A stretch of DNA of 64,000 nt from Pseudomonas sp. FP2196 (GTDB lineage Bacteria > Pseudomonadota > Gammaproteobacteria > Pseudomonadales > Pseudomonadaceae). Under the pieces are notes generated by a model. The model was not told where the DNA came from. It saw only the letters and a program-made list of their open reading frames with translations, and did no database searches. The stretch lies in NCBI RefSeq assembly GCF_030687715.1, contig NZ_CP117445.1, forward strand, positions 3,895,501-3,959,500. The letters are read 5' to 3'. The position numbers were made by a program, and so were the translations under genes. How positions within the stretch are numbered: position 1 is the stretch's first letter; every line of letters begins with the position of its first letter. Positions 16,445 through 25,833 of the stretch are shown here, one piece after another.

Positions 16445-17416
16445 TCAGAAACCGACATCCAGTATCACATTGTCCAGATAGGTCCCCGCCGGCGGTGTGG
16501 TCTGATCGGTGTAGATCTTTGCGTTGTAATTGAAAATCTGGCTGCCGGTACCCATGCCATTACCCGGATTGACCTCGGCATCGGTACTCGCCCGACGCGC
16601 AGTGCCGACACTGCCCCAACGCGTCGTGCCGGCGCTTTTGAAGATGTCATAGGCCAGGTAGTTGCCGCCGGAGATCATCCGCCGTCGCCCACCCACGCTT
16701 ACCGGGTTCTGACCGTCGCTCAAGCCCACGGTGTAGGCGCTGCCCTTGGTGCAAGCCAGATTGATGGTCTGCCCGGTTACCGGCGTAAAGGCACTGACCA
16801 CCGGCGCACTGCCAAACGCGATGTTCGGCGCGGTAATCGTGCAATCGTTGGACACGGTCAGGTTGACGGTCAACGTGGTGGTTCCATTGTTGATATCGCG
16901 GCCCAGGCAAACATTGCCGACCCCGATCCCCGAGCAGTAATTCCAATTCCAGAAAATACTCAGGGTTTCCGTATAGACGCCTGCAGCGACGTTGCTGCCG
17001 ATGGTCGTACGCAAATAAAGCGGCACGGTTTTGGGTGTTGAGCCGCCCAGCAGCCCCAAGGCATCGATGATGCCATTGCGGGCGAAGTCGTATGCCGTAC
17101 CGCGGGTCAGCGGGTAACTGGTGCTGTTGTTGGCGTAGATCGTGTAACCGATGACATCACCTGTCGGCCCGACCAGGCCACTTTGGGTCGAGGAGACGGT
17201 GGCCCAGAAGTTGTCGCTGCTGCTCAACAACGTCAACAGAGAACCCGTGCAGCTCAAACCACCATTGAGGGTGGAACTGGGCTGCGAGGTGGTGCGTACG
17301 GCAATCGAACTGAGCGTACCGAAGGCCGCCGGCGTGGTGGTGACGACTGAACACAAGGCTTGCGCCGCCCCCGGCAGCATCAGCACCAGCCACAGACACA
17401 AACGGACACCGATCAT
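16445..17416 (-). CDS. Archaic chaperone-usher pilus tip adhesin (CsuE/CupE6-like, two SCPU domains)
   Basis: A 323-residue secreted protein with signal peptide MIGVRLCLWLVLMLPGAAQA. It contains two spore-coat-U (SCPU) type domains, the C-terminal one ending in YLDNVILDVGF. Two-domain subunits of this kind are the tip adhesins of Csu-like archaic pili. The ATG at 17416 overlaps the usher stop (ATGA), preferred over a GTG two codons upstream. Last gene of a seven-gene operon. Confidence 0.88.
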   Translation of the reverse strand: MIGVRLCLWLVLMLPGAAQALCSVVTTTPAAFGTLSSIAVRTTSQPSSTLNGGLSCTGSLLTLLSSSDNFWATVSSTQSGLVGPTGDVIGYTIYANNSTSYPLTRGTAYDFARNGIIDALGLLGGSTPKTVPLYLRTTIGSNVAAGVYTETLSIFWNWNYCSGIGVGNVCLGRDINNGTTTLTVNLTVSNDCTITAPNIAFGSAPVVSAFTPVTGQTINLACTKGSAYTVGLSDGQNPVSVGGRRRMISGGNYLAYDIFKSAGTTRWGSVGTARRASTDAEVNPGNGMGTGSQIFNYNAKIYTDQTTPPAGTYLDNVILDVGF

Positions 17417-19770
17417 TGGCACACCAACGGACCAATCAGCGGCACCTGGCGCTGATTCATGTCCACGCTGAACTGCGCCTTGCAGGTTTTGCCATCGGCC
17501 AGCGTGACCTTTAAAGAGTTATGCGCCTGCAGATTGTCCAGATAGACCAGCCCGTCCCACCCGACCACCGTGTTTGTGCCGCTCTGTTCATGCAACACGC
17601 CTGCGCCCAGCGGCAATTCACGCTGCTGTGCATCGACTAACACAATGCTCGCCGCGATCACCCGGGCCAGCGGGAATTCCAGCAAGTACCCGCTGCCACG
17701 CCGCACCGCAATACGCTGTTCGACATTCGGACTACGCACGTTGGCCGGCAGATTCAGCGGATCGATTTCGTATTTGCCACGGTAATAAGCACTGCTCCAC
17801 GGTACCAACAGATGTCCGTTCTTGTCGGTCTTACCCACTTGCTGGTTTTCATACCGCACCGGAATGTCGGCAAAACCATCGGTGCTGACCACGACAAACG
17901 CATCGTCGATGCGGTTGGCGGCGAACACCTGCTGATCCATCCACACCAGCGAGCCACTGGCATCGGCCCAACGGGTTTCGGCGTCCGAGGTACCATAAAC
18001 CCCGGCCTGCAACTGCACCGATTGCAGACGCCAGGTCACGTCAGCCTGACGGTAATCGGCGCCGTCCCCCTTGGCGTAACCCAGATTGAAGCCCACCCCG
18101 CCCTCGGATGGCACCGCGCGGCTGTAGTTGATCCGCTGCTGGGTCTGCCCGGTCTTGCTGCGTTCACTGCTGATCGCCAGGCTGCCACGCAAGTCAAACG
18201 GAATCACCAGTTGCGCTTGTAGCGCCCAGTTGCTGTCGCCGATTTCGCGGTTGGCCGACAGGTAGAAACTGCTGTTGCGCCACAGCGGTTTGCTCCAGCT
18301 CAGATTGAGCAGGCGGGTGCGCGAATCGTCAGCCGCGCGCACATCGAAATACCCGGCACCGAGGCTGCCCCAGCGCTCGAGATTGAGGCTCAGGGTGGCC
18401 TGTTCGCTGCGGCGGCTGAGGCTGATGTAGGGGCTGTCGACCACGGTCAGGTCAGCGTATTGATCGTGACGTTGCAGGCGTTGATAAGAAAAACTGAAGC
18501 GCTGGTTGCTGTACTGATAACCCAGGCTCAATTGCTGCCCACCGTCGCCTTCGAAACGGCTCTGGCTGATCGCACTGTTGAGCACGCCGAAATTGCCCAG
18601 CCGCAGGTTCCCCCCGAGCCCTGCGAGGGTCAGGCTATCAGCGACTTCGGCGTGGCTCTCGAGGGTGAAAGTGTCGCTGACACCATAACGCAGGCTGCCG
18701 GAGGTCACGCCCGGCCCGTAACTGAAATCCTTCAGGGCGTAATCGCGACGCAACGTACCGGCGGCCACAGAAAAATCACTCAAACCCTTTTGCAGCAAAC
18801 TGCTGGTGACGTAGAACGGCACTGTGGTCGAAACCTGGCGACCCAGCGCATCCGTCGTCACCACCACCGCTTCGCCAGCGCCATTGATGAACGGAATGTT
18901 GGTCAGCGTATACGGCCCAGGTTGAAGCTCGGCGCTGCTGGACTTGTAGCCATTGATAAACAGATCCACCGAGGACGGCACCGCCGCTTCGCCGGCAAAC
19001 TGCGGCAGCGGGTAGGTCACCAGGTCGGGACGCACCGCGAAATCCCGGGAGAACTGCACGCCGCCCAGACGCACCGAACTGCTCCATGGCAACGCGCCGC
19101 TGATCACGTCGCCGGCTTCGTAGGTGAGCATTCGCTCGTCATCGGAGTAACGCCACGTGGTGTCGTAACGCAGGTAGCCGTTGTTCAGCGTGCTCACCGA
19201 ATCACCGGACAAGGTGCGCCGGTACTGCCCGGTGTTGGACAAGGTGCCCCAACTGTCGAACAGCCGCACTTCATTCCAGGCCGCCAGATACGTGCCGGCA
19301 TCATCGGTGTCGTTGAGGTACAAGTCATAGTTGAACAGCGCGCCGAAACTGCTCAACGCCGGGGTTCGTGGATAGGCCTGGCGATTGCCGATCAATTGCT
19401 CCGGCAGCCAGTCCGGCGGTACCTCGAGAAGCAAGCGCTGACCGACGCTGTCGTACTCGCTGTGCAGCCCTGGCAGACCGTCGAGGTCGACTTCTACGCC
19501 GAGGTTGTCAGGGAGTTTCATACCGGTTTCGCGCAACGCCGTGGCCGGCAGGAACAGCCGCCCACCGCGCTGCTCCACCGCCACCACGCGGCCGGTATTC
19601 ATCTGGTTGACCACCAGTTCCAGAAACAACTGTGCATCACTTACGGCCTCCATGCCGCTGGGCGGTGGCGGCAGCTCGCCGGCCCCGGTTGGTTGAACGA
19701 ACACCAGGCAACAAGCGCCGGTGATGAACCACAACGGACGCTGAATACGGCGAGCCCATCCTGGGCTCAT
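17413..19770 (-). CDS. Outer-membrane usher of archaic pilus (CsuD/CupE5-like)
   Basis: A 785-residue fimbrial usher with signal peptide (about 1-30). Typical blocks are the plug-region sequence VPSSVDLFINGYKSS, the NIPFINGAGEAVVVTTDALGR segment, and the C-terminal plate domain. It forms the outer-membrane pore that accepts chaperone-subunit complexes and polymerises the pilus. Located between the chaperone gene and the tip adhesin, as in csu and cupE clusters. Confidence 0.92.
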   Translation of the reverse strand: MSPGWARRIQRPLWFITGACCLVFVQPTGAGELPPPPSGMEAVSDAQLFLELVVNQMNTGRVVAVEQRGGRLFLPATALRETGMKLPDNLGVEVDLDGLPGLHSEYDSVGQRLLLEVPPDWLPEQLIGNRQAYPRTPALSSFGALFNYDLYLNDTDDAGTYLAAWNEVRLFDSWGTLSNTGQYRRTLSGDSVSTLNNGYLRYDTTWRYSDDERMLTYEAGDVISGALPWSSSVRLGGVQFSRDFAVRPDLVTYPLPQFAGEAAVPSSVDLFINGYKSSSAELQPGPYTLTNIPFINGAGEAVVVTTDALGRQVSTTVPFYVTSSLLQKGLSDFSVAAGTLRRDYALKDFSYGPGVTSGSLRYGVSDTFTLESHAEVADSLTLAGLGGNLRLGNFGVLNSAISQSRFEGDGGQQLSLGYQYSNQRFSFSYQRLQRHDQYADLTVVDSPYISLSRRSEQATLSLNLERWGSLGAGYFDVRAADDSRTRLLNLSWSKPLWRNSSFYLSANREIGDSNWALQAQLVIPFDLRGSLAISSERSKTGQTQQRINYSRAVPSEGGVGFNLGYAKGDGADYRQADVTWRLQSVQLQAGVYGTSDAETRWADASGSLVWMDQQVFAANRIDDAFVVVSTDGFADIPVRYENQQVGKTDKNGHLLVPWSSAYYRGKYEIDPLNLPANVRSPNVEQRIAVRRGSGYLLEFPLARVIAASIVLVDAQQRELPLGAGVLHEQSGTNTVVGWDGLVYLDNLQAHNSLKVTLADGKTCKAQFSVDMNQRQVPLIGPLVCQ

Positions 19771-19847
19771 ACGCGCTTTACGTCCGTCAATGGACTCAAT
19801 CCTCCTGATACTGCTTTAACCGACGCCAGCTATTCGGACACGAATCC

Positions 19848-20636
19848 TCAGCGTGCCGGGGTGATGCTCTGCACTTGGGGCGCACCATTGACCCGCACCT
19901 GCAATGCCGAATCACCGGCCAGCGAACCCGGTGCCGGCCAGCGCATCACCGCCCCCGGCAGCACATAACCCAGCAGGCCTTCAGCCACAGGTTTGCTCTG
20001 CCCACCCTGTTTGATAGCCACGTCGGTCAGCCGCGCATGGACCGCTCCCTGATTGCGCACTTCCACATAAGGCCGGCCGTCGACCGCCACTGTGCGCCAG
20101 CTCAACTGCGGCAGGCCGATGCCTTTGGGATCACGTGGGCGCGTGCTGTCCTCTTTGCTCCACAGCCCCGCACCGTAGGCAAACAGCGGCACCGAGTAAC
20201 GCATCTGGAAACGAATGGCCGCCGCCGTTTTGCCACCGTCAGCGGAGGCCGGTTGTGCAGAAGGGATTTCGTCGATGATGATGCGGTAGGCCAGTTCCTG
20301 CCCCGGCGGTATGTCTTTGGTTCGGGTCAGGCGCACCAATTGCTTTTGCCCCGGTTCGATCTTCGCCACCGGCGGACTGCCAATCACGTCACGCTGATTC
20401 TGGTACTGCTCTGCAAAACCGTTCTGGCTCCAGGCGAAGACGCGAATCTGCAGATTGGCGGTTTCGCTACCACGGTTCTCCAGCCACAGCGCGCTGGCCT
20501 GTTGATCGGCCTCCAGCACCGGATCAATCGGCCAGATCAATACCGAACTGGCCGCCTGTGCATGGCCTGCTGCGAACATGACCAGCGCCAACATTGCGCG
20601 CTGAATGAACACGTGCCGAGATGTAACTGCCCCCAT
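19848..20636 (-). CDS. Periplasmic pilus chaperone (CsuC/CupE4-like)
   Basis: A 262-residue PapD-like chaperone with an N-terminal signal segment ending near GHAQA. The G1 strand region SVLIWPIDPVLEADQQASALWLENRG and the conserved QKQLVRLTR block are visible. It donates a strand to each pilin subunit in the periplasm and delivers it to the usher. A 77-bp gap separates it from the usher gene, larger than other gaps in this operon. Confidence 0.92.
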   Translation of the reverse strand: MGAVTSRHVFIQRAMLALVMFAAGHAQAASSVLIWPIDPVLEADQQASALWLENRGSETANLQIRVFAWSQNGFAEQYQNQRDVIGSPPVAKIEPGQKQLVRLTRTKDIPPGQELAYRIIIDEIPSAQPASADGGKTAAAIRFQMRYSVPLFAYGAGLWSKEDSTRPRDPKGIGLPQLSWRTVAVDGRPYVEVRNQGAVHARLTDVAIKQGGQSKPVAEGLLGYVLPGAVMRWPAPGSLAGDSALQVRVNGAPQVQSITPAR

Positions 20637-20666
20637 AAAACCGCTCCCTTTCGAACAACCTTCGCC

Positions 20667-21167
20667 TCACCACGACAGCTGCACCTGCAGCACGTCGCTG
20701 TATGTCCCCCCAGGCTGATTGCCCGGCAATTGCACCTGACCGTAAATCGGCAGGCTGATGTTGTTCGCATCGCTGTAGGCCACCGCTACGCTCTGGCCGA
20801 TGCCCAGGCTCTGGCTGTACGCGGCATCGCGAAACAGCGCATACGCCACCCGCGCACTGCCACTGTTGACCTGCATGTGCCGGCCGCTGCTGTTGTACTG
20901 GCCGCCATCGACGCTCATGTTCAATGTCACGCCCGGCGTGCATTGCAACTGCACGCCACCGGTCAACGCGACCTGCACCGTGCCGGTGGCCAGGGCTGAT
21001 CGCGAGCCGAAATTCAGCCCTCCATAGTTCGACACCCCGCCCACCACCAGACACCCCGCCGTGACCGTGGCGCTGACCTGGAAGCTCTGACTCGTCGCCG
21101 CCGTCAGCGGCAGCGGCGTACTGCCCGCACAAAGCAGGAGCAGCGCGATGCAGCCATGCCTGCGCAT
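20667..21167 (-). CDS. SCPU-domain pilus subunit
   Basis: A 166-residue single SCPU-domain pilin with signal peptide (about 1-23). It has the family pattern of a cysteine after FQVSATVTAGC, a GLNFGS strand, a VDGGQYNS core, and a C-terminal GTYSDVLQVQLSW strand used for chaperone binding. One of four such subunits in the operon; it lies next to the chaperone gene, a position taken by CsuB or CupE3 in known clusters. Confidence 0.87.
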   Translation of the reverse strand: MRRHGCIALLLLCAGSTPLPLTAATSQSFQVSATVTAGCLVVGGVSNYGGLNFGSRSALATGTVQVALTGGVQLQCTPGVTLNMSVDGGQYNSSGRHMQVNSGSARVAYALFRDAAYSQSLGIGQSVAVAYSDANNISLPIYGQVQLPGNQPGGTYSDVLQVQLSW

Positions 21168-21171
21168 GGCA

Positions 21172-21708
21172 TCAGAACGTCAGTTCAACAGCGACAGTGT
21201 CGGTGTAGGTCCCCGCCGGCAAACCGGCCTTGCCCACTGCCTGACCATAGATGTTCACCGTTTGTGCTACGCCAGTGCTGGCCGCCAGATTGATCGTGCC
21301 GTCAATCGCCAACAGCTGCGAATGCCCGGCATCGGTGTACAAGTCGTATGGCACGTAGTTGGCGACACCGTCGTACAGCGCGCGCGTCCCCCCCGGGGAC
21401 ATGCCGTCATGGGAACCGGCGCGGACCTTTACCGTCGGCGTGGTGCCGCTGGAGCAGAGGATCGACAGTGCTCCGCCACCACCGCCCAGCACTTGCCCGG
21501 TGGCAGTGGTGAACAGACTGTTGGCGGTGCCGAAGTTCAAGGCACCGAAGTTCAGACCGGTGGAGCCGCCGGCGCCGTTGACCTGGCAGCTGCTGATCAG
21601 GATCAGGCTGGAGGTGATCTGGCCAGTGACAGTGGTGGCGGCATGGGCACTGGAAACCAGCGTCAGGCCGAGCAGCGACAAACCTATCCTTGATGCAAAC
21701 GTACGCAT
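21172..21708 (-). CDS. SCPU-domain pilus subunit
   Basis: A 178-residue secreted pilin with signal peptide MRTFASRIGLSLLGLTLVSS. The domain carries the SSCQVNG cysteine, GLNFGALNFG, VRAGSHDG and the terminal AGTYTDTVAVELTF strand. Only 4 bp separate it from the next subunit gene. It could be the major or an accessory subunit; sequence alone does not decide. Confidence 0.87.
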   Translation of the reverse strand: MRTFASRIGLSLLGLTLVSSAHAATTVTGQITSSLILISSCQVNGAGGSTGLNFGALNFGTANSLFTTATGQVLGGGGGALSILCSSGTTPTVKVRAGSHDGMSPGGTRALYDGVANYVPYDLYTDAGHSQLLAIDGTINLAASTGVAQTVNIYGQAVGKAGLPAGTYTDTVAVELTF

Positions 21709-21728
21709 GGTTTCCGTCCTCTACGGGG

Positions 21729-22262
21729 TTACCAGTCGAGCGTCACCGTCAGGGTGTCGGTATAGACACCTGCCGGAACCGCGCGGGTATTCGCCACCAC
21801 CGAGCCAAATACCGGGATAGGTATCTGTGCACCGCTGGTGACAGCGAAATTGTGTTGTTGGCCGATGCTGTAGCTTTGGTTGCCGGAGGCATCGAGAAAC
21901 AGCTGATAAGGGATGGTCTGGCGGCCGTTGCTCAGGCGCCGGGTATTGCCGTCACCATGGGCGCCACCGTCGATGGTGACGGTAAAACCGGTGACCGAAG
22001 GGTTGCACGCGACGTTGAGTTTGCCGCTGCCGTCGCTGTCGAGGCTGGCGTTGATCGGCGTGTTCCAGGTCGGGCCCTGAAGGCCGAAATCAAGCTTGCC
22101 AAAATCGCTGACCGGGCTGGAGGGATTGCTGGTGTTGGTCACTTCACAGCCGGCAATCAGGATCAGCCGCGCATGAATCTGCCCGCTCACCGCCGCTTGC
22201 GCGTCGTCAGCGAGTAATGCGAGCGTACCTGCCGCCACGACCACCCAGTGCTTGCCTGTCAT
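21729..22262 (-). CDS. SCPU-domain pilus subunit
   Basis: A 177-residue secreted pilin with signal peptide ending near DDAQA. It carries the IAGCEVTN cysteine, FGKLDFG, VTIDGGAHGDGNTRRL and a C-terminal AGVYTDTLTVTLDW strand. Very close in layout to the subunit that follows it, suggesting an old duplication within the operon. Confidence 0.87.
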   Translation of the reverse strand: MTGKHWVVVAAGTLALLADDAQAAVSGQIHARLILIAGCEVTNTSNPSSPVSDFGKLDFGLQGPTWNTPINASLDSDGSGKLNVACNPSVTGFTVTIDGGAHGDGNTRRLSNGRQTIPYQLFLDASGNQSYSIGQQHNFAVTSGAQIPIPVFGSVVANTRAVPAGVYTDTLTVTLDW

Positions 22263-22367
22263 TTCGCCCTTCCCTGCTCCCTGAGGATGACTCGACCAAC
22301 GCGCCCATCATTGAACGCCTTCCCTGCGCAATCCGAATCCGGTGGATTGCCGACTGAAACCTTGCGA

Positions 22368-22889
22368 TCACCAGGTGACCGTGACTTTGACCAGATCCGA
22401 GTAACGGCTGACCCGGGGGACTTGCGCCAAACGCTCGATCCGCGCGTACAAGGGCAATTCCACTGTGCCGCTGTCCGGCACTCGACCGCTGACCGGTACA
22501 TCCACCACCAATGGCACGCGCCGCGCGGCGTCCTGATACAACCGGTAAGGAATCGGCTTGCTGCCCGCATCGCTGGCCATGTAACGCACTTCGCCGACAC
22601 CGCCGTGCAAACCGCCATCGACTCGCATCTGATACGGCGTGTCCGGATTGCACTCCAGACGCGGCAGCCGCTGATTGGTCAGCGCCGCCCCCAGTGGCCC
22701 TGCCGGATCGTCGAGACGCGCTGTGCTGCCGAAGTCGAGCACACCCAGTTGCTCGATACCGGCCTCGCGCTGCTGGCCGATCAACTGGCAGCCGCGCTGC
22801 ACATCGACCCGTACTTCGACCTGAAGATCCGCCGCGTATGCGGGTGCAACAAGCACACCCAGCAGGCCCATGACCACACGTACATTCAC
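22368..22889 (-). CDS. SCPU-domain pilus subunit, first gene of the operon
   Basis: A 173-residue secreted protein with a short signal peptide ending in APAYA. It has the QRGCQLIGQQ cysteine, GVLDFGS, MRVDGGLHGG and a terminal SRYSDLVKVTVTW strand. It is more divergent than the other three subunits and is separated from the next gene by 105 bp. First-gene position is usually that of the major shaft subunit (CsuA/B, CupE1), but the divergence leaves this open. Ribosome site AAGGAATG precedes the ATG. Confidence 0.85.
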   Translation of the reverse strand: MNVRVVMGLLGVLVAPAYAADLQVEVRVDVQRGCQLIGQQREAGIEQLGVLDFGSTARLDDPAGPLGAALTNQRLPRLECNPDTPYQMRVDGGLHGGVGEVRYMASDAGSKPIPYRLYQDAARRVPLVVDVPVSGRVPDSGTVELPLYARIERLAQVPRVSRYSDLVKVTVTW

Positions 22890-23175
22890 TGTCCCATTCC
22901 TTGTCAGGGATCGTCCGAAGGTCGTTACTGTGTTTCAGATTAGCAACGGACGACGATTGCGCCAGTCGATTGGATCCACGGATAGTTGGGTATATGTTTC
23001 GAAAGGTTGGTAACACGTCGGATCCTTTCACTCCAAATAGCTGTACGCGCCATACAAAATTGTTCAATGACCGCCCACTCTTGACCAACTGCGGTGGAAG
23101 GCCAGCGGCGCGTCTGGTTACACTAGCGCGCCGCGCTCCTGGGGAGCCGATTTTGACGAGCACGGAGTAACAGCA

Positions 23176-24300
23176 GTGATCGCCCAACCGCCGAAACGAT
23201 CGCCACTGACCCAGCGCTGGCTGGCGTTGCGCCGCTTGTTCGGCAAAGGTCTGCCTGCCAGCGCCGGCCATGACGCCAGTGCCCGGTCGATCCGCGATTA
23301 TTTCCGCAACAAGGCCCACGACCAGGGCTACACCCTCAGCCAGGGCCAGCAGCGCGTGATCGACTGCATGGCACAGCAAGCCAGTCTGCTGTTCGGCGCA
23401 TCACGGCAGACGCCGCCGAGCCTGTACCTGTACGGCGACGTCGGGCGCGGCAAGAGTTGGTTGCTCGATGGTTTCTTCCAGGCACTGCCGATCACGCAGA
23501 AACGCCGCCTGCATTTCCATGAGTTCTTCGCGCAACTGCACCAGGGCATGTTCCGTCATCGCCAGCAGGACGATGCGCTCGCCCTCACGCTCGATGAGTT
23601 GTTGCAGGATTGTCGGGTGCTGTGTTTCGACGAGTTTCATGTGCATGACATCGGCGATGCGATGCTCATCACAAGGCTGTTCAAGGCGTTGTTCAAACGC
23701 GGAATTCTGCTATTGGTGACGTCCAACTATCCGCCGGAGGGCTTGCTGCCCAATCCGCTCTATCACGCCCGTTTCAAACCGGTGATCGAGCTGATCAACT
23801 CGCGCATGCAGGTCATGGAAGTCGGCGGGCCCCACGATTACCGCAGTCAGGCGCGCAATCACGCACATCAGGTATTCACCCACGGACTCTTCGTGTGGCC
23901 GGCCACGCCGGCTCAACGTCAGGCGCTGAATCTGCCTGCGCAGAATGCACCGCCCCAGCCGTTAACAGTCGGCACCCGCCAGATTCAGGCACGTTTGTGC
24001 GAGGGTCGGCGCGTCGGTTTTACCTTCGCTGATGTGTGCGATCAACCGACCGCGGTGATGGACTATCTGGAACTGTGTCGGCGTTTCGACCACTGGATCA
24101 TCGACGATCTGCCGGAACTGGCTGAATGCTCGATCGCCGCGCAACAGCGCTTCATCAACCTGATCGACGTGCTTTACGACCAGGACAAACACCTGACCCT
24201 GCTCGGTAGACTGCCGCTGGGCGAAAGCCTGGCGGGCAACGCTATCGACCTGGCCCGCACGCGGAGTCGATTGGGACAGTTGCAAGAAGTGCACGCCTGA
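23176..24300 (+). CDS. zapE: Cell division ATPase ZapE (AFG1-like)
   Basis: AAA-type ATPase of 374 residues, with Walker A YGDVGRGKSWL and Walker B VLCFDEFHVHDIGDAM. ZapE associates with the Z ring and promotes constriction under stress in E. coli; mitochondrial relatives are AFG1/LACE1. The start is a GTG at 23176 with a GGAG ribosome site about 8 bases upstream; no in-frame ATG fits as well. It sits alone between the divergent pilus operon and an LRR-kinase gene. Confidence 0.9.
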   Translation: MIAQPPKRSPLTQRWLALRRLFGKGLPASAGHDASARSIRDYFRNKAHDQGYTLSQGQQRVIDCMAQQASLLFGASRQTPPSLYLYGDVGRGKSWLLDGFFQALPITQKRRLHFHEFFAQLHQGMFRHRQQDDALALTLDELLQDCRVLCFDEFHVHDIGDAMLITRLFKALFKRGILLLVTSNYPPEGLLPNPLYHARFKPVIELINSRMQVMEVGGPHDYRSQARNHAHQVFTHGLFVWPATPAQRQALNLPAQNAPPQPLTVGTRQIQARLCEGRRVGFTFADVCDQPTAVMDYLELCRRFDHWIIDDLPELAECSIAAQQRFINLIDVLYDQDKHLTLLGRLPLGESLAGNAIDLARTRSRLGQLQEVHA

Positions 24301-24392
24301 TAACGTTCCAAAGATCTGGAGCAGCCTGCAACTACAGCTTTGCCGCTATCATGTCGCCCATTCCCAGCGCCCCCTCTATTGCGAAGACTTTC

Positions 24393-25706
24393 ATGCACAC
24401 CCTTGCTCAATTGCGCGCCGGCGAACTGTCGGGCATCACGCGGCTGGATCTGTCCTGCGGCCTGACCGAATTCCCGCCGGAGATCTTCGATCTGGCCGAA
24501 ACGCTGGAGGTGCTCAACCTCAGCGGCAACGCCTTGAGCAGTTTGCCGGATGATCTGCATCGGCTGACCCGCCTGCGCGTGCTGTTCTGCTCCGACAACC
24601 AGTTCAGCGAACTGCCCGCCTGCCTCGGCCAATGCGCCGCACTGACGATGATCGGCTTCAAGGCCAACCGCATCGTCAATGTGCCCGGTGCCGCCCTGCC
24701 CCCGCTGCTACGCTGGCTGATTCTGACCGACAACTGCATCGAAACCCTGCCGAATGAACTGGGCGAACGTCCTTACTTGCAAAAACTCATGCTGGCAGGC
24801 AATCAGTTGCAATCGCTTCCGCAATCCCTGGGCAACTGCCATCGACTGGAACTGATCCGCATCGCTGCCAACCGCTTGACCGAGTTACCGCAGTTTCTGC
24901 TGACGCTGCCGAGCCTGACGTGGCTGGCCTACGCCGGTAATCCGCTGGAAACCGAAGCCGACGCCGCCGCCCTTGAAACCACGCCGCAGATCGACTGGAC
25001 GGCGTTGCGTCTGGAGCAACAACTTGGTGAAGGCGCCTCCGGGGTGATTTTCCGGGCGATCTGGCAGCGCGCCGATGGCTCGGCGCAACCGGTCGCGGTC
25101 AAGCTGTACAAAGGCGAGATGACCAGCGACGGTTCGCCGCTGCACGAAATGAACGCCTGCATCACCGCCGGATTGCACCCGAATCTGATCCGGGTGGAAG
25201 GCCGTATTACTGGCCACCCCGACGGACAGCAGGGGCTGGTGATGCAATTGATTGATCCGAGCTTCCTCAATCTGGCGGCATTGCCGAGCCTGGCCTCCTG
25301 CTCACGGGACGTGTATGCCGATAATTGCCGGTTCAGCGCCGAGGTGGCGCTGCGCATTGCCAAGGGCATCGCTTCGGCAGCCGAGCACCTGCATCAGCAC
25401 GGCATCACCCACGGCGATCTCTACGGGCACAACATTCTGTTGAACGATCAGGGCGACTGTTTATTGGGGGACTTCGGTGCGGCGTCTTTCCATGCCACCA
25501 CGGACAACTTCGAAACCCACGCGCTGCAACGCATTGAAGTGCGGGCGTTCGGGATTTTGCTTGGAGAATTGCTGGCGCGCATCGACTCGGGGTTGAGTGA
25601 TGATCGGCGTCAGGTACTGGAAGAACTGCAGCGGCGCTGCTGTCAGGCGGATGTGCCGGGGCGGCCGGGGTTCAGTGAAGTGGTGGAGGTACTGGAAAAG
25701 CAGTGA
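24393..25706 (+). CDS. Leucine-rich-repeat protein kinase
   Basis: A 437-residue fusion of an LRR domain (about residues 15-190, seven repeats of about 23 residues such as LEVLNLSGNALSSLPDDLHR) with a eukaryote-like protein kinase (about 203-435). The kinase has a glycine loop LGEGASGVIF (211-220), Lys237 (VAVKLYKG), a catalytic loop HGDLYGHNIL with Asp342 (HGD instead of HRD), and DFG at 360-362, so it looks active. No signal or membrane segment. The ATG at 24393 is preferred to 24351 because it begins just before the first repeat. Partner and substrate unknown. Confidence 0.85.
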   Translation: MHTLAQLRAGELSGITRLDLSCGLTEFPPEIFDLAETLEVLNLSGNALSSLPDDLHRLTRLRVLFCSDNQFSELPACLGQCAALTMIGFKANRIVNVPGAALPPLLRWLILTDNCIETLPNELGERPYLQKLMLAGNQLQSLPQSLGNCHRLELIRIAANRLTELPQFLLTLPSLTWLAYAGNPLETEADAAALETTPQIDWTALRLEQQLGEGASGVIFRAIWQRADGSAQPVAVKLYKGEMTSDGSPLHEMNACITAGLHPNLIRVEGRITGHPDGQQGLVMQLIDPSFLNLAALPSLASCSRDVYADNCRFSAEVALRIAKGIASAAEHLHQHGITHGDLYGHNILLNDQGDCLLGDFGAASFHATTDNFETHALQRIEVRAFGILLGELLARIDSGLSDDRRQVLEELQRRCCQADVPGRPGFSEVVEVLEKQ

Positions 25707-25720
25707 CCGCTAGTCGGTCA

Positions 25721-25810
25721 ATCGCGGGCAAGCCCGCTCCCACAGGGTTTGGTGGCGATCACAGAATTTGTGTACGACGCAATACCTGTGGGAGCGGGCT
25801 TGCCCGCGAT
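25721..25810. repeat. REPIN, class B (GCGGGCAAGCCCGCTCCCAC type)
   Basis: Arms ATCGCGGGCAAGCCCGCTCC and the inverted copy at the right end flank about 45 bp. The seed differs from the class A repeats. It separates the convergent LRR-kinase and YebC-like genes. Confidence 0.9.
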
Positions 25811-25833
25811 GACAGTGCTACAAATGAAACAAA

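Noticed and set aside
22207..23379. 390-residue minus-strand frame across the pilus operon start and zapE
   Set aside because: It covers two real genes in other frames and the intergenic control region; composition is Arg/Gly/Ala noise.
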